Shown: piece by piece, positions 6,594 to 12,588 of the stretch
How positions within the stretch are numbered: position 1 is the first letter of the stretch
Layout of the letters: the number at the start of each line of letters is the position of its first letter
NCBI GenBank assembly: GCA_020442235.1
Contig: JAGRKQ010000120.1
Span: forward strand, 1-12,588
DNA length: 12,588 nt
From: Hyphomicrobiaceae bacterium
Lineage (GTDB): Bacteria > Pseudomonadota > Alphaproteobacteria > Rhizobiales > MH13
Direction: 5' to 3'
Translations under genes and position numbers: made by a program
Notes under the pieces: model-generated
Told to the model about the DNA's origin: nothing
What the model saw: the letters and a program-made list of their open reading frames with translations, nothing else
Databases searched by the model: none

Positions 6594-9065
6594 CTATTGC
6601 CCCGAGCGGTTCGGACCGTCCGCCGGCAGGCTGGCGCCGACACGCTGCAAAAGCGCCTGTTCAAGCCGGTCGATGTCGCGCAGATGCACGTCCTGCTGCG
6701 GGAAGGGGATCTCGATTCCCGCCGCGCGCATCGCCCTGAGGATCGCATAGCGAAGGTCCGAGCGCGTTCCCAGACCCCGGCTGATATCGGCGATGTAGCA
6801 GTCGAGCCGGAAATCGAGCGAGCTGGCGCCGAAATCCATGAAGAAGACCTTCGGCGGCGGTTCGGCAAGGATCAGAGGATGGCTTTCGGCAATCTCGAGC
6901 AGCATCTGCCGCACCTGGTCGGGATCGCTGTTGTAACCGACGCCGACCAGCACCGTTACGCGGCCGAGCGTGTTGTTGTGCACCTGGTTGCGCACCACCC
7001 CGGTGATGAGGTCCGAATTGGGAATGATGACGGTCGCCCGGTCGAAGGTCTCGATCTCGGTGGAGCGCACCGAGACGCGCCGCACCGTTCCCTCCGCCTC
7101 GCCGGCAACGATCCAGTCGCCGACCTTGAACGGGCGCTCGGCCAGAAGGATGAGCCCCGAGACGAAGTTGGACACGACTGCCTGCAACCCGAAGCCGATG
7201 CCGACCGACAGCGCACCGGCGACGATGGCGAGATTTTCCAGGCTGAGGCCCAGCGCGGAAAAGGACAGCATGCCGGCGATCACCACACCGGCATACCCGA
7301 AGGCCGTGCTGAGCGAGGCCTTCAGGCCTTCATCGAGCTTGGTCTCCGGCAGATAGCGCGTGTCGAGCCAGCGCCGCAGCGCCCGCGTGATCGCGATGCC
7401 CGCAAACAGGAAAGCGAGCGCGCTGATGACGGAAACGAAGGAAAAGGTGAAACCGGCGATCTCGAAGCCGGTCAGGAACTGGGTGACGGGGCCGAAAAGA
7501 TCGCCCGATTCATAGCCGAACGGCCCGGCCAGCAGGAACCCGGCAACGAGGATCACCACGATCCGCATGAAGCCGGAAATCATCACCGCGATCTGGCCGC
7601 TCGAGGTTCCCGACAGGCCGAGCGAGGTGCGCACCGATCGCCCCACCACCCCATTGGGGCGGAAGGCGGCCATCAGCGCCTCGTCAAATCCGATCAGCAC
7701 CAGGAAGAGCACGCCGAGCACGAGCGCCGACCAGAGGATCTGCCCCGAGATGAAGGCGGCAAGGTCGGCATAGCCGAAAAGGGCGGCAACGCTGGAGGCG
7801 AGCGCCGCCACGAAGACGACCGGAATCAGCCAGTGCCAGAAGGTGGTCTTCATCACCGCGCCCTGCTCGTCGGCAAGGCCGGCGGTCACGGTCCTGAGGA
7901 ACCGCCGCGTGCCGAAAGCGATGGCGAAGACGAGAATATAGGTGATGGCGGTGCCCACCGCCTCCGGGGCGAACAGCACCCGCGCCAGCACTTCCAGGAC
8001 TGCCAGGCTGACGACGACGAGGATGAGGATCGCCACCTGCCGGCAGGCGCGGTGCGCGGCATCATCGCCCACCGGAATGAAGCGCCATCCGGGCCGGAGC
8101 GGCGCAAAGAGCGCCCGTGCCAGCCCGTTCGCCACGCTGACGACGATGATGGACAGGCTGATCTCGACGAAAAGCTGCCGGATGCGGTCGGGGAAGACGT
8201 TGAGTTCGCTCAGCGTCAGGCCGATCGCAAACATGACGATCGCCGGGACGATGAAATGGATGAGAACGAGATAGAGCGCGGTGACCGACTGCTTCAGGCG
8301 CGACGGATCGTCCACGTCCTCCTTCACCACCAGCCGCACCAGGCGCTTGCGGACCGGCCCGAAGAAAGCGATCAGCCCGGAAAGGCCGATGAGGCACAGC
8401 CCGGCCACGAGTGGTCCTGCCCGGCTGGTGACAAGCCCCCACCAGTCGGTGAACAGCAACAGCGCGCTTGACAGCAGCGCCGGAACGGCAAGCCCGACCT
8501 CGATCCAAAGATCCGGATTGAGCGGTGAGCGGCTCTTTTGCAGCATCTGGTCGGCAAAGGCCGTGCGCCGGCGTTCGCTGACCTGCTGGATCACCTGTTC
8601 GGCGCGGGTGCGCAGCGCCCGCAAGGGGCGAAGCTGGCCTTCAAGCTCGGCAACGACCGTTTCCTGCCGCTCGCGCTCCACCCGCGCCTCCTCCGTCTCC
8701 GTCACGCCTTCGGCGGGCTGGAGATCGGCAAGAAGGGCTTCGGCGGCCTCAAAACGCGGACGCACCTCGGCGATGCGGGCAACGACCGTGCTGCGGATCG
8801 CCTCCGCGCTGGCGCGAATGCCCTGAAGCTCCGCTTCCGTCACGCCTTCGCGCGCAAGGGTCGCCTCAAGCTGATCGAGTTCGGAAGAAAGCGTCGATAC
8901 GGGCGTCGCTGTCGGCGTCGCCGGCTGCGCCGGCACGTCCTGTTCCGTTGTGCTGGGCAGCGGCACCACCTGCTGGGCGCCGGCCGGGCCGAGCCACAGG
9001 ACAATCAGCAAGAACGCCAGAACAAGGCGCAGGGGCCGTGCGGCAAGCGGATGGGAAACCGTCAT
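6594..9065 (-). CDS. Large MscS-family mechanosensitive ion channel with periplasmic coiled-coil domain (DUF3772-like)
   Basis: An 823-residue inner-membrane channel. Residues 1-30 are a signal peptide (hydrophobic LRLVLAFLLIVLWLG, then AGA|QQ). Residues ~57-180 are a charged, heptad-like periplasmic region resembling the N-terminal domain of MscK/DUF3772-type channels. Residues ~190-605 hold about ten membrane helices. The MscS core follows: pore helix GALSVGIGFGLQAVVSNF (617-634), then the beta-domain AERPFKVGDWIV (642-653) and VIIPNSDLITG (679-689), then the alpha/beta cytoplasmic cage to about 790. Family members open on membrane tension during hypo-osmotic shock and release solutes. The start is confined: TGA (complement of 9069-9071) is immediately followed by GTG and ATG; I take ATG at 9065, preceded by a weak GGGA. 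Its upstream neighbour on the same strand is an osmoprotectant ABC operon. Confidence 0.9.
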   Translation of the reverse strand: MTVSHPLAARPLRLVLAFLLIVLWLGPAGAQQVVPLPSTTEQDVPAQPATPTATPVSTLSSELDQLEATLAREGVTEAELQGIRASAEAIRSTVVARIAEVRPRFEAAEALLADLQPAEGVTETEEARVERERQETVVAELEGQLRPLRALRTRAEQVIQQVSERRRTAFADQMLQKSRSPLNPDLWIEVGLAVPALLSSALLLFTDWWGLVTSRAGPLVAGLCLIGLSGLIAFFGPVRKRLVRLVVKEDVDDPSRLKQSVTALYLVLIHFIVPAIVMFAIGLTLSELNVFPDRIRQLFVEISLSIIVVSVANGLARALFAPLRPGWRFIPVGDDAAHRACRQVAILILVVVSLAVLEVLARVLFAPEAVGTAITYILVFAIAFGTRRFLRTVTAGLADEQGAVMKTTFWHWLIPVVFVAALASSVAALFGYADLAAFISGQILWSALVLGVLFLVLIGFDEALMAAFRPNGVVGRSVRTSLGLSGTSSGQIAVMISGFMRIVVILVAGFLLAGPFGYESGDLFGPVTQFLTGFEIAGFTFSFVSVISALAFLFAGIAITRALRRWLDTRYLPETKLDEGLKASLSTAFGYAGVVIAGMLSFSALGLSLENLAIVAGALSVGIGFGLQAVVSNFVSGLILLAERPFKVGDWIVAGEAEGTVRRVSVRSTEIETFDRATVIIPNSDLITGVVRNQVHNNTLGRVTVLVGVGYNSDPDQVRQMLLEIAESHPLILAEPPPKVFFMDFGASSLDFRLDCYIADISRGLGTRSDLRYAILRAMRAAGIEIPFPQQDVHLRDIDRLEQALLQRVGASLPADGPNRSGQ

Positions 9066-9087
9066 CACTCATCCCGGATGGAAGACG

Positions 9088-9111
9088 AAAAAGGCGTGGC
9101 AGAGCACGCCT
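9088..9111 (-). terminator. Intrinsic terminator on the minus strand, just upstream of the MscS gene
   Basis: Read leftward, AGGCGTG (complement of 9105-9111) pairs perfectly with CACGCCT (complement of 9092-9098) around a 6-base loop, followed by a T-run (complement of 9088-9092). This is a textbook rho-independent terminator. It ends only about 22 bases before the channel ATG at 9065, so it either closes the ABC operon or acts as an attenuator in the channel leader. Confidence 0.78.
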
Positions 9112-9143
9112 GCCGGGTTCTTGTGGCCGAAATCGGGCCCCGA

Positions 9144-9185
9144 GAAAAGGCTTGAAGCCTCGCGCGCCGGCCCTAAGGGCCGGCG
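9144..9185 (-). terminator. Tandem hairpins and T-run after the ABC ATPase gene
   Basis: Two hairpins follow the stop at 9217 in the leftward direction. The first has 9-bp arms, CGCCGGCCC (9165-9173) and GGGCCGGCG (9177-9185), with a TAA loop. The second has arms AGGCTT (9148-9153) and AAGCCT (9155-9160), realistically a 4-bp stem with a 5-base loop, followed leftward by TTTT (complement of 9144-9147) and CTC. Together they look like the terminator of the ABC operon. Confidence 0.65.
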
Positions 9186-9216
9186 GACAGCCTTGCTTTG
9201 TATCGAAAGGCAGACA

Positions 9217-10407
9217 CTAAGCCGCGTCTTCTTCCGGCGCGGCCAGAACCTCGCCAAAGGACCCCGGCGTCACCACGCCGGCCAGTTTGCCTTCCGCATC
9301 GAGCACCGCAACAGGGTGTCCGGCTTCCAGGACCACCGGCAGCGCCGCCTCGATGGTGGAATCGAGCGCCACCGAATATGGCTCCTCGACATAGCCCTCC
9401 AGCGGCTGTTCCGGCTCCTGGCTGGCAACGGCCTCCTCGATGCGCTCGCGCGTGACGAGGCCGCGATAGCCCTTCTCGTTGTCGATGAAGCCGTATTGCG
9501 TGCCGACCTTGCGCATGGCCGCCAGCGCGGCGTCGAGATTTTCCGTGGTGAAGCGCAGTTCCGGCGGCTCCATGACGACATCGACCGACAGCACGCGCGC
9601 CCGGTTCACGTCGCGCACGAACTCGGCGACGTAGTCGTCTGCGGGCGCCATCAGGATCTCCGCCGGTGTGCCGATCTGGCTGACGACGCCATCCTTCAGG
9701 ATGGCGATGCGGTCGCCGATTCTGAGCGCTTCGTCGAGATCATGGGTGATGAAGATGATCGTCTTGCCGAGCTTGGACTGGAGTTCCAGAAGCTGGTCCT
9801 GCATCTGGCTGCGGATCAAAGGATCGAGCGCCGAGAAGGCCTCGTCCATCAGCAGGATGTCGGCATTGGTGGCGAGCGCGCGCGCCAGACCGACGCGCTG
9901 CTGCATGCCGCCGGAAAGCTGGTTCGGATACTGGTCGCCATAGCCGGAAAGCCCGACCGTCTCGATCCATTCATCCGCCGTCCTCAGCCGCTCGTCCTTG
10001 CCGACGCCGGAGATTTCGAGACCATAGGCAACGTTCTCGCGCACCGTCCTGTGCGGCAGCAGCGCAAAACGCTGGAACACCATCGACATGGTCTTGCGGC
10101 GGAAAAGCTCCAGCTCCTTCACCGAGAGCTTCATCACGTCCTCGCCCCGGACGAGAATTTCGCCGTCGGTCGGGTCGATCAGGCGGTTGAGATGCCGGAT
10201 CAGCGTCGACTTGCCGGAGCCGGAAAGCCCCATGACGACGAAGATTTCGCCTTCCTCGATCGCCATGGAGACATTGTTGAGGCCGAGCGTATGGCCGGTC
10301 TCGGCCAGAAGCCGGTCCTTGTCATGGCCGTCCTTGACCCGCTTCAGGGCCGCCTTGGGATCGCGGCCGAAGATCTTGGTGACATTCCTGATATCGACGA
10401 GTGCCAT
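9217..10407 (-). CDS. Glycine betaine/proline/choline-class ABC transporter ATP-binding protein with CBS domain
   Basis: A 396-residue cytoplasmic ATPase that powers uptake of a quaternary-ammonium or proline-type osmoprotectant. Walker A is GLSGSGKST (60-68), the Q-loop glutamine is Q112 in VFQRFALLPHRTV, the signature is LSGGMQQR (164-171), Walker B is ILLMDEA (184-190) and the switch histidine is H222. The insert before Walker A (~14-45) and a C-terminal CBS-type region (~275-390, with GLVTRERIEEA and GKLAGVVTPGSF) identify the ProV/OpuAA subfamily (QAT). In OpuA the CBS module and an anionic tail sense ionic strength; here the tail ends in EEDAA. The ATG at 10407 is chosen because GGAGG (complement of 10416-10420) precedes it; an in-frame extension to 10509 would overlap the permease. 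It starts 13 bases after the permease stop. Exact substrate is unproven. Confidence 0.93.
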   Translation of the reverse strand: MALVDIRNVTKIFGRDPKAALKRVKDGHDKDRLLAETGHTLGLNNVSMAIEEGEIFVVMGLSGSGKSTLIRHLNRLIDPTDGEILVRGEDVMKLSVKELELFRRKTMSMVFQRFALLPHRTVRENVAYGLEISGVGKDERLRTADEWIETVGLSGYGDQYPNQLSGGMQQRVGLARALATNADILLMDEAFSALDPLIRSQMQDQLLELQSKLGKTIIFITHDLDEALRIGDRIAILKDGVVSQIGTPAEILMAPADDYVAEFVRDVNRARVLSVDVVMEPPELRFTTENLDAALAAMRKVGTQYGFIDNEKGYRGLVTRERIEEAVASQEPEQPLEGYVEEPYSVALDSTIEAALPVVLEAGHPVAVLDAEGKLAGVVTPGSFGEVLAAPEEDAA

Positions 10408-10415
10408 GGTCTTCG

Positions 10416-10423
10416 CCTCCTCA
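10416..10423 (-). promoter_or_regulatory. Ribosome-binding site fused to the permease stop codon
   Basis: Read leftward, TGAGGAGG contains both the permease stop (TGA) and the ribosome-binding site of the ATPase gene, 8 bases before its ATG. Ribosomes finishing the permease are positioned to restart, which couples the two products. Confidence 0.75.
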
Positions 10424-11293
10424 GCGCGTGGCCGTGCGGTGCTGCTGCAACCGCGCGCCATAGGCCTGGGAAATCCGGTCGAAGATGATCGCCAGGATGA
10501 CGATGGCAATGCCGCCGAGAAGCCCGCGTCCCGGATCGTTGCGCTGCAGGCCGAGCAGCACCGTCTCGCCGATGCCGCGCGCGCCGATCATCGAGGCGAT
10601 CACCACCATGGCGAGCGCCATCATCGTCGTCTGGTTGATGCCCTGCATGATCGAGGGCAGGGCCAGCGGCAACTGCACCCCGCGCAGGATCTGCCCCCTG
10701 GTTGCCCCGAAGGCGCGCGCCGCCTCGACCGAATCCGGATCGACATGGCGGATGCCGAGATCGGTGAGACGAATGAGCGGCGGCACGGCATAGATGACGG
10801 TGGCGAGGATCGCCGGCACCTTGCCAAGCCCGAACAGCATCACCGCCGGGATCAGATAGACGAAGCTCGGGATCGTTTGCATCAGGTCGAGAACGGGATT
10901 GATGAGCGTGCGCATCGCCGGTGAGCGCGCGATCAGAACACCGACCGGAATGCCGATCACGACCGAGATCAGGATCGAGACGAGCATGATGGCAATCGTC
11001 TGCATCGCCTGATTCCACAGCCCGAGGCAGCCGACGATGTAGAGCGCGACCATCATCATGACGGACAGAAACGCCTTGCGGCTGGCCGCGAAGGCGACAA
11101 TGCCGACGATGGCAATGACCACGACCGGATGCAGCCAGCGCAGGAAGGCCTCAAGCTGGACCAGCACCTGAAGGATGGAATTGGAAAAGGCCTCGAAGCC
11201 ATCGCCGTAATCCACCACCAGCGTCTGCACGACGTCATTCGTGCCGCGCCTCAGCGTCCTGCCAAAATCGAAAAAGATGCCGTCCCGGTCCAT
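10421..11293 (-). CDS. Glycine betaine/proline/choline-class ABC transporter permease
   Basis: A 290-residue inner-membrane protein with about seven hydrophobic segments (~55-71, 75-94, 97-122, 136-156, 157-175, 218-238, 257-275). The coupling loop contacting the ATPase is the EAA motif at 190-213 (EAARAFGATRG...QLPLALP), in the form typical of ProW/OpuAB permeases. LMQTIPSFVYLIPAVMLFG (137-155) is another family-typical stretch. Length fits ProW-like permeases of rhizobia, such as ChoW, which lack the long N-terminal extension of E. coli ProW. The ATG at 11293 is preceded by only a moderate CAGGGCGG; a longer reading to 11428 would run into the binding-protein gene and has no support. The gene lies 80 bases after the binding-protein stop and 13 bases before the ATPase start. 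Confidence 0.92.
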   Translation of the reverse strand: MDRDGIFFDFGRTLRRGTNDVVQTLVVDYGDGFEAFSNSILQVLVQLEAFLRWLHPVVVIAIVGIVAFAASRKAFLSVMMMVALYIVGCLGLWNQAMQTIAIMLVSILISVVIGIPVGVLIARSPAMRTLINPVLDLMQTIPSFVYLIPAVMLFGLGKVPAILATVIYAVPPLIRLTDLGIRHVDPDSVEAARAFGATRGQILRGVQLPLALPSIMQGINQTTMMALAMVVIASMIGARGIGETVLLGLQRNDPGRGLLGGIAIVILAIIFDRISQAYGARLQQHRTATR

Positions 11294-11330
11294 GCCGCCC
11301 TGCCCGTCGTTCTGTGTCACATGAAAGGAA

Positions 11331-11357
11331 GCGGCGCGGTCTTCAGGGCCGCGCCGC
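11331..11357 (-). repeat. Strong intercistronic hairpin between binding-protein and permease genes
   Basis: GCGGCGCGG (11331-11339) pairs perfectly with CCGCGCCGC (11349-11357) around a 9-base loop. In the leftward transcript it sits 16 bases after the binding-protein stop and is followed by a pyrimidine-rich TTCCTTTC. Such hairpins commonly raise the binding-protein level by protecting the 3' end of its message or by partial termination. Confidence 0.7.
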
Positions 11358-11373
11358 CAGAATGGCCTGCCTG

Positions 11374-12399
11374 TCAGAGCGCGGCGCGAACGCGCGCGGC
11401 AACCTCTGCCGGCAGCCAGCCTTCCCATGCGGTCGTGGTGGACAGGAAATGCGCCGCCGCATCGCGGGCCTCGGCGTCGTTGTCCTCCATATAGGCGATG
11501 GCCGCGGAGGTTTCCGCTGTCGTCGTCTCATAGGCCCTGAGGAAATCGGCGATCGCCGGAGCGGCCTCGACGAATTCGGTGTTGCCGCCGATATGCACCG
11601 GCGCGTTCGGATAGGCGACGGCGCGGGTCGGATTGTCGCTGGACTGCAATTCGGCCCAGATCTCGGCATCGTATTCCGGCTCTTCCAGCATCACGATGTC
11701 GTCGCCGATCTTGCCGAAGACGCCCGACGGTGCCCAATAGTAGAAGACAATCGGCCGCTGGCGGGCAACGCGCGACAGGATTTCCGCTGAAAACGCCCCA
11801 CCCGAACCGGGGCGGAAATTGGTGTAAAGCTCATCCAGGCCATAGGCGGTGAGCTTGCGGGTGTTGGTCTGCTCGCAGCCCCATCCGGTCACGCAATTGT
11901 AGAAGCGCCCGCGCGTCGGTTCTTCCGGGTCGGCGAAGAGTTCGGTGTAGCGGGCAAGGTCAGCGACCGTGCGCAGGTCCGGCGCCGGCGCATCCGGCCC
12001 CTCGACGAGATAACGCGGCACGAACCAGCCCTGCGGCGCGTCGGGAAAGTTGACGCCGAGATCGGTGACCGTGCCGGCTTCCAGCCCGGCAAGCCAGGGC
12101 TCTTCGGCATTGGCGACCCAGACTTCCATCATGATGTCGAGATCGCCGCGCGCCAGCCCCTGAAGCGCGGGAAGGGTTTCCACCGGCACCTTGTCCACCG
12201 TGCAGCCGAAGCCGTGTTCCAGAACGAGCGAGACCACTTCGGCGTGAAAATCGGCCGATTCCCAGCCAAGACCGGCCTGGACGATGGTGCGCTCAAGCGG
12301 ACAGACGGCCTCTTCGGCCTGTGCCGGCCCGGTGAGGACCAGAGACGAAGAGGCAACGCCGCCGGCGATCAGCGCCGCTGCGAGAAGAGTGCGAGACAT
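11374..12399 (-). CDS. Periplasmic substrate-binding protein of the osmoprotectant ABC transporter (ProX/OpuAC type)
   Basis: A 341-residue periplasmic receptor and first gene of the three-gene operon. The signal peptide is residues 1-28 (MSRTLLAAALIAGG..., cleavage AQA|EE). The mature part has the OpuAC two-lobe pattern: a start strand TIVQAGLGWESADFH (38-52), GDLDIMMEVWVAN (85-97), GWFVPRYLVEG (124-134) and IVFYYWAPSGVFGK (217-230). Many tryptophans (W46, W94, W103, W125, W222) could supply the aromatic cage that holds quaternary ammonium groups in this family; which ones do so is not visible. Four cysteines (C33, C66, C169, C175) could form two disulfides. The ATG at 12399 has GGAG (complement of 12406-12409) 6 bases away; a longer in-frame reading to 12519 lacks a signal sequence. 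Ligand could be glycine betaine, choline, proline betaine or a relative. Confidence 0.9.
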   Translation of the reverse strand: MSRTLLAAALIAGGVASSSLVLTGPAQAEEAVCPLERTIVQAGLGWESADFHAEVVSLVLEHGFGCTVDKVPVETLPALQGLARGDLDIMMEVWVANAEEPWLAGLEAGTVTDLGVNFPDAPQGWFVPRYLVEGPDAPAPDLRTVADLARYTELFADPEEPTRGRFYNCVTGWGCEQTNTRKLTAYGLDELYTNFRPGSGGAFSAEILSRVARQRPIVFYYWAPSGVFGKIGDDIVMLEEPEYDAEIWAELQSSDNPTRAVAYPNAPVHIGGNTEFVEAAPAIADFLRAYETTTAETSAAIAYMEDNDAEARDAAAHFLSTTTAWEGWLPAEVAARVRAAL

Positions 12400-12588
12400 G
12401 GAAAACTCCGGGGTCGTTCGGTTCACGAGGCGAAAGCGCCCTGCCCCTTTTGGGACGAAGACTTGCGCAAGGAGGCCGCAAAGCCCGTCGCGCCGGATTG
12501 CCTCAACCTTAAAGCCCATGCCCCGTGTGTCAAATCGCTGCCTGTTTTCTCGGCAATTGCGGGCGAAAGCCCGGCGCCATTTCGGGAG
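12400..12588. other. Upstream region of the ABC operon to the right edge
   Basis: These 189 bases hold the candidate promoter above and a small hairpin at 12560-12573, CGGGC-GAAA-GCCCG on the plus strand (GNRA-type loop), with no T-run after it. It may be a structured end of a gene beyond the edge or chance. I see no gene in this stretch. Confidence 0.45.
12506..12533 (-). promoter_or_regulatory. Candidate promoter of the ABC operon
   Basis: Read leftward, a perfect TTGACA (complement of 12528-12533) is followed after 16 bases by TAAGGT (complement of 12506-12511), a poor -10. Alternative -10 readings (TTTAAG, TTAAGG) have short spacers of 14-15. The leader to the ATG at 12399 would be about 100 bases. 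Confidence 0.35.

Noticed and set aside
6597..8471. A 624-codon open frame antisense to the MscS channel gene.
   Set aside because: The product is almost entirely charged residues, the complement of hydrophobic membrane-helix codons, with no family resemblance.
10408..10509. A 34-codon extension of the ABC ATPase from 10509.
   Set aside because: It overlaps the end of the permease gene, and TGAGGAGG places the ribosome-binding site for ATG 10407.
12400..12519. A 40-codon N-terminal extension of the binding protein from 12519.
   Set aside because: It would bury the signal peptide; ATG 12399 has GGAG at proper spacing and gives a normal exported protein.
12560..12573. A GAAA-loop hairpin (CGGGC/GCCCG) as terminator of an upstream gene.
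   Set aside because: The stem is 5 bp and no T-run follows on either strand; the window ends 15 bases later so context is missing.

Overview
The window reads as chromosomal DNA of an alphaproteobacterium, most likely of the order Hyphomicrobiales (Rhizobiales). This is inferred from the high G+C with G/C-rich third codon positions, the rhizobial-type order of the betaine/choline-class ABC operon (binding protein, permease, ATPase), and a CtrA-like box upstream of a probable chemotaxis gene. I see no tRNA, rRNA, insertion sequence, CRISPR array, phage gene or integration scar. It looks like ordinary, densely packed core or semi-core genome, and I found no clear new system.

Layout, left to right. 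(1) Positions 1-65, minus strand: the first 21 codons of a gene running off the left edge, probably a methyl-accepting chemotaxis protein. (2) Positions 66-316: a divergent promoter region with a near-perfect CtrA-type palindrome. (3) Positions 317-2889, plus strand: a two-gene, translationally coupled operon of a Wzx/MATE-like polysaccharide flippase and a CelD/BcsL-type (Acetyltransf_6) GNAT protein. (4) Positions 2893-4515, minus strand: an acyl-CoA synthetase, converging on the GNAT gene with only 3 bases between the stop codons. (5) Positions 4679-6523, plus strand, divergent from the synthetase: a secreted GDSL/SGNH esterase fused to an autotransporter beta-barrel, ending in a strong hairpin terminator. 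(6) Positions 6594-9065, minus strand: a large MscS-family mechanosensitive channel with a signal peptide, a periplasmic coiled-coil region and many membrane spans. (7) Positions 9217-12399, minus strand: a complete osmoprotectant-type ABC operon (periplasmic binding protein, permease, CBS-domain ATPase), with a candidate promoter in 12400-12588.

Two functional themes stand out. The right half looks like an osmotic-homeostasis neighbourhood: compatible-solute import at high osmolarity beside a tension-gated release channel for low osmolarity. The two units are on the same strand and are separated by three hairpins, one of them a textbook terminator about 20 bases before the channel start codon. 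The middle pairs a surface esterase with a divergently transcribed acyl-CoA synthetase, suggesting release and then activation of fatty or aromatic acids. The left operon points to export and acyl decoration of an undefined surface glycan, but no glycosyltransferase is in view. Substrates of the flippase, GNAT protein, synthetase, esterase and binding protein cannot be fixed from sequence alone.
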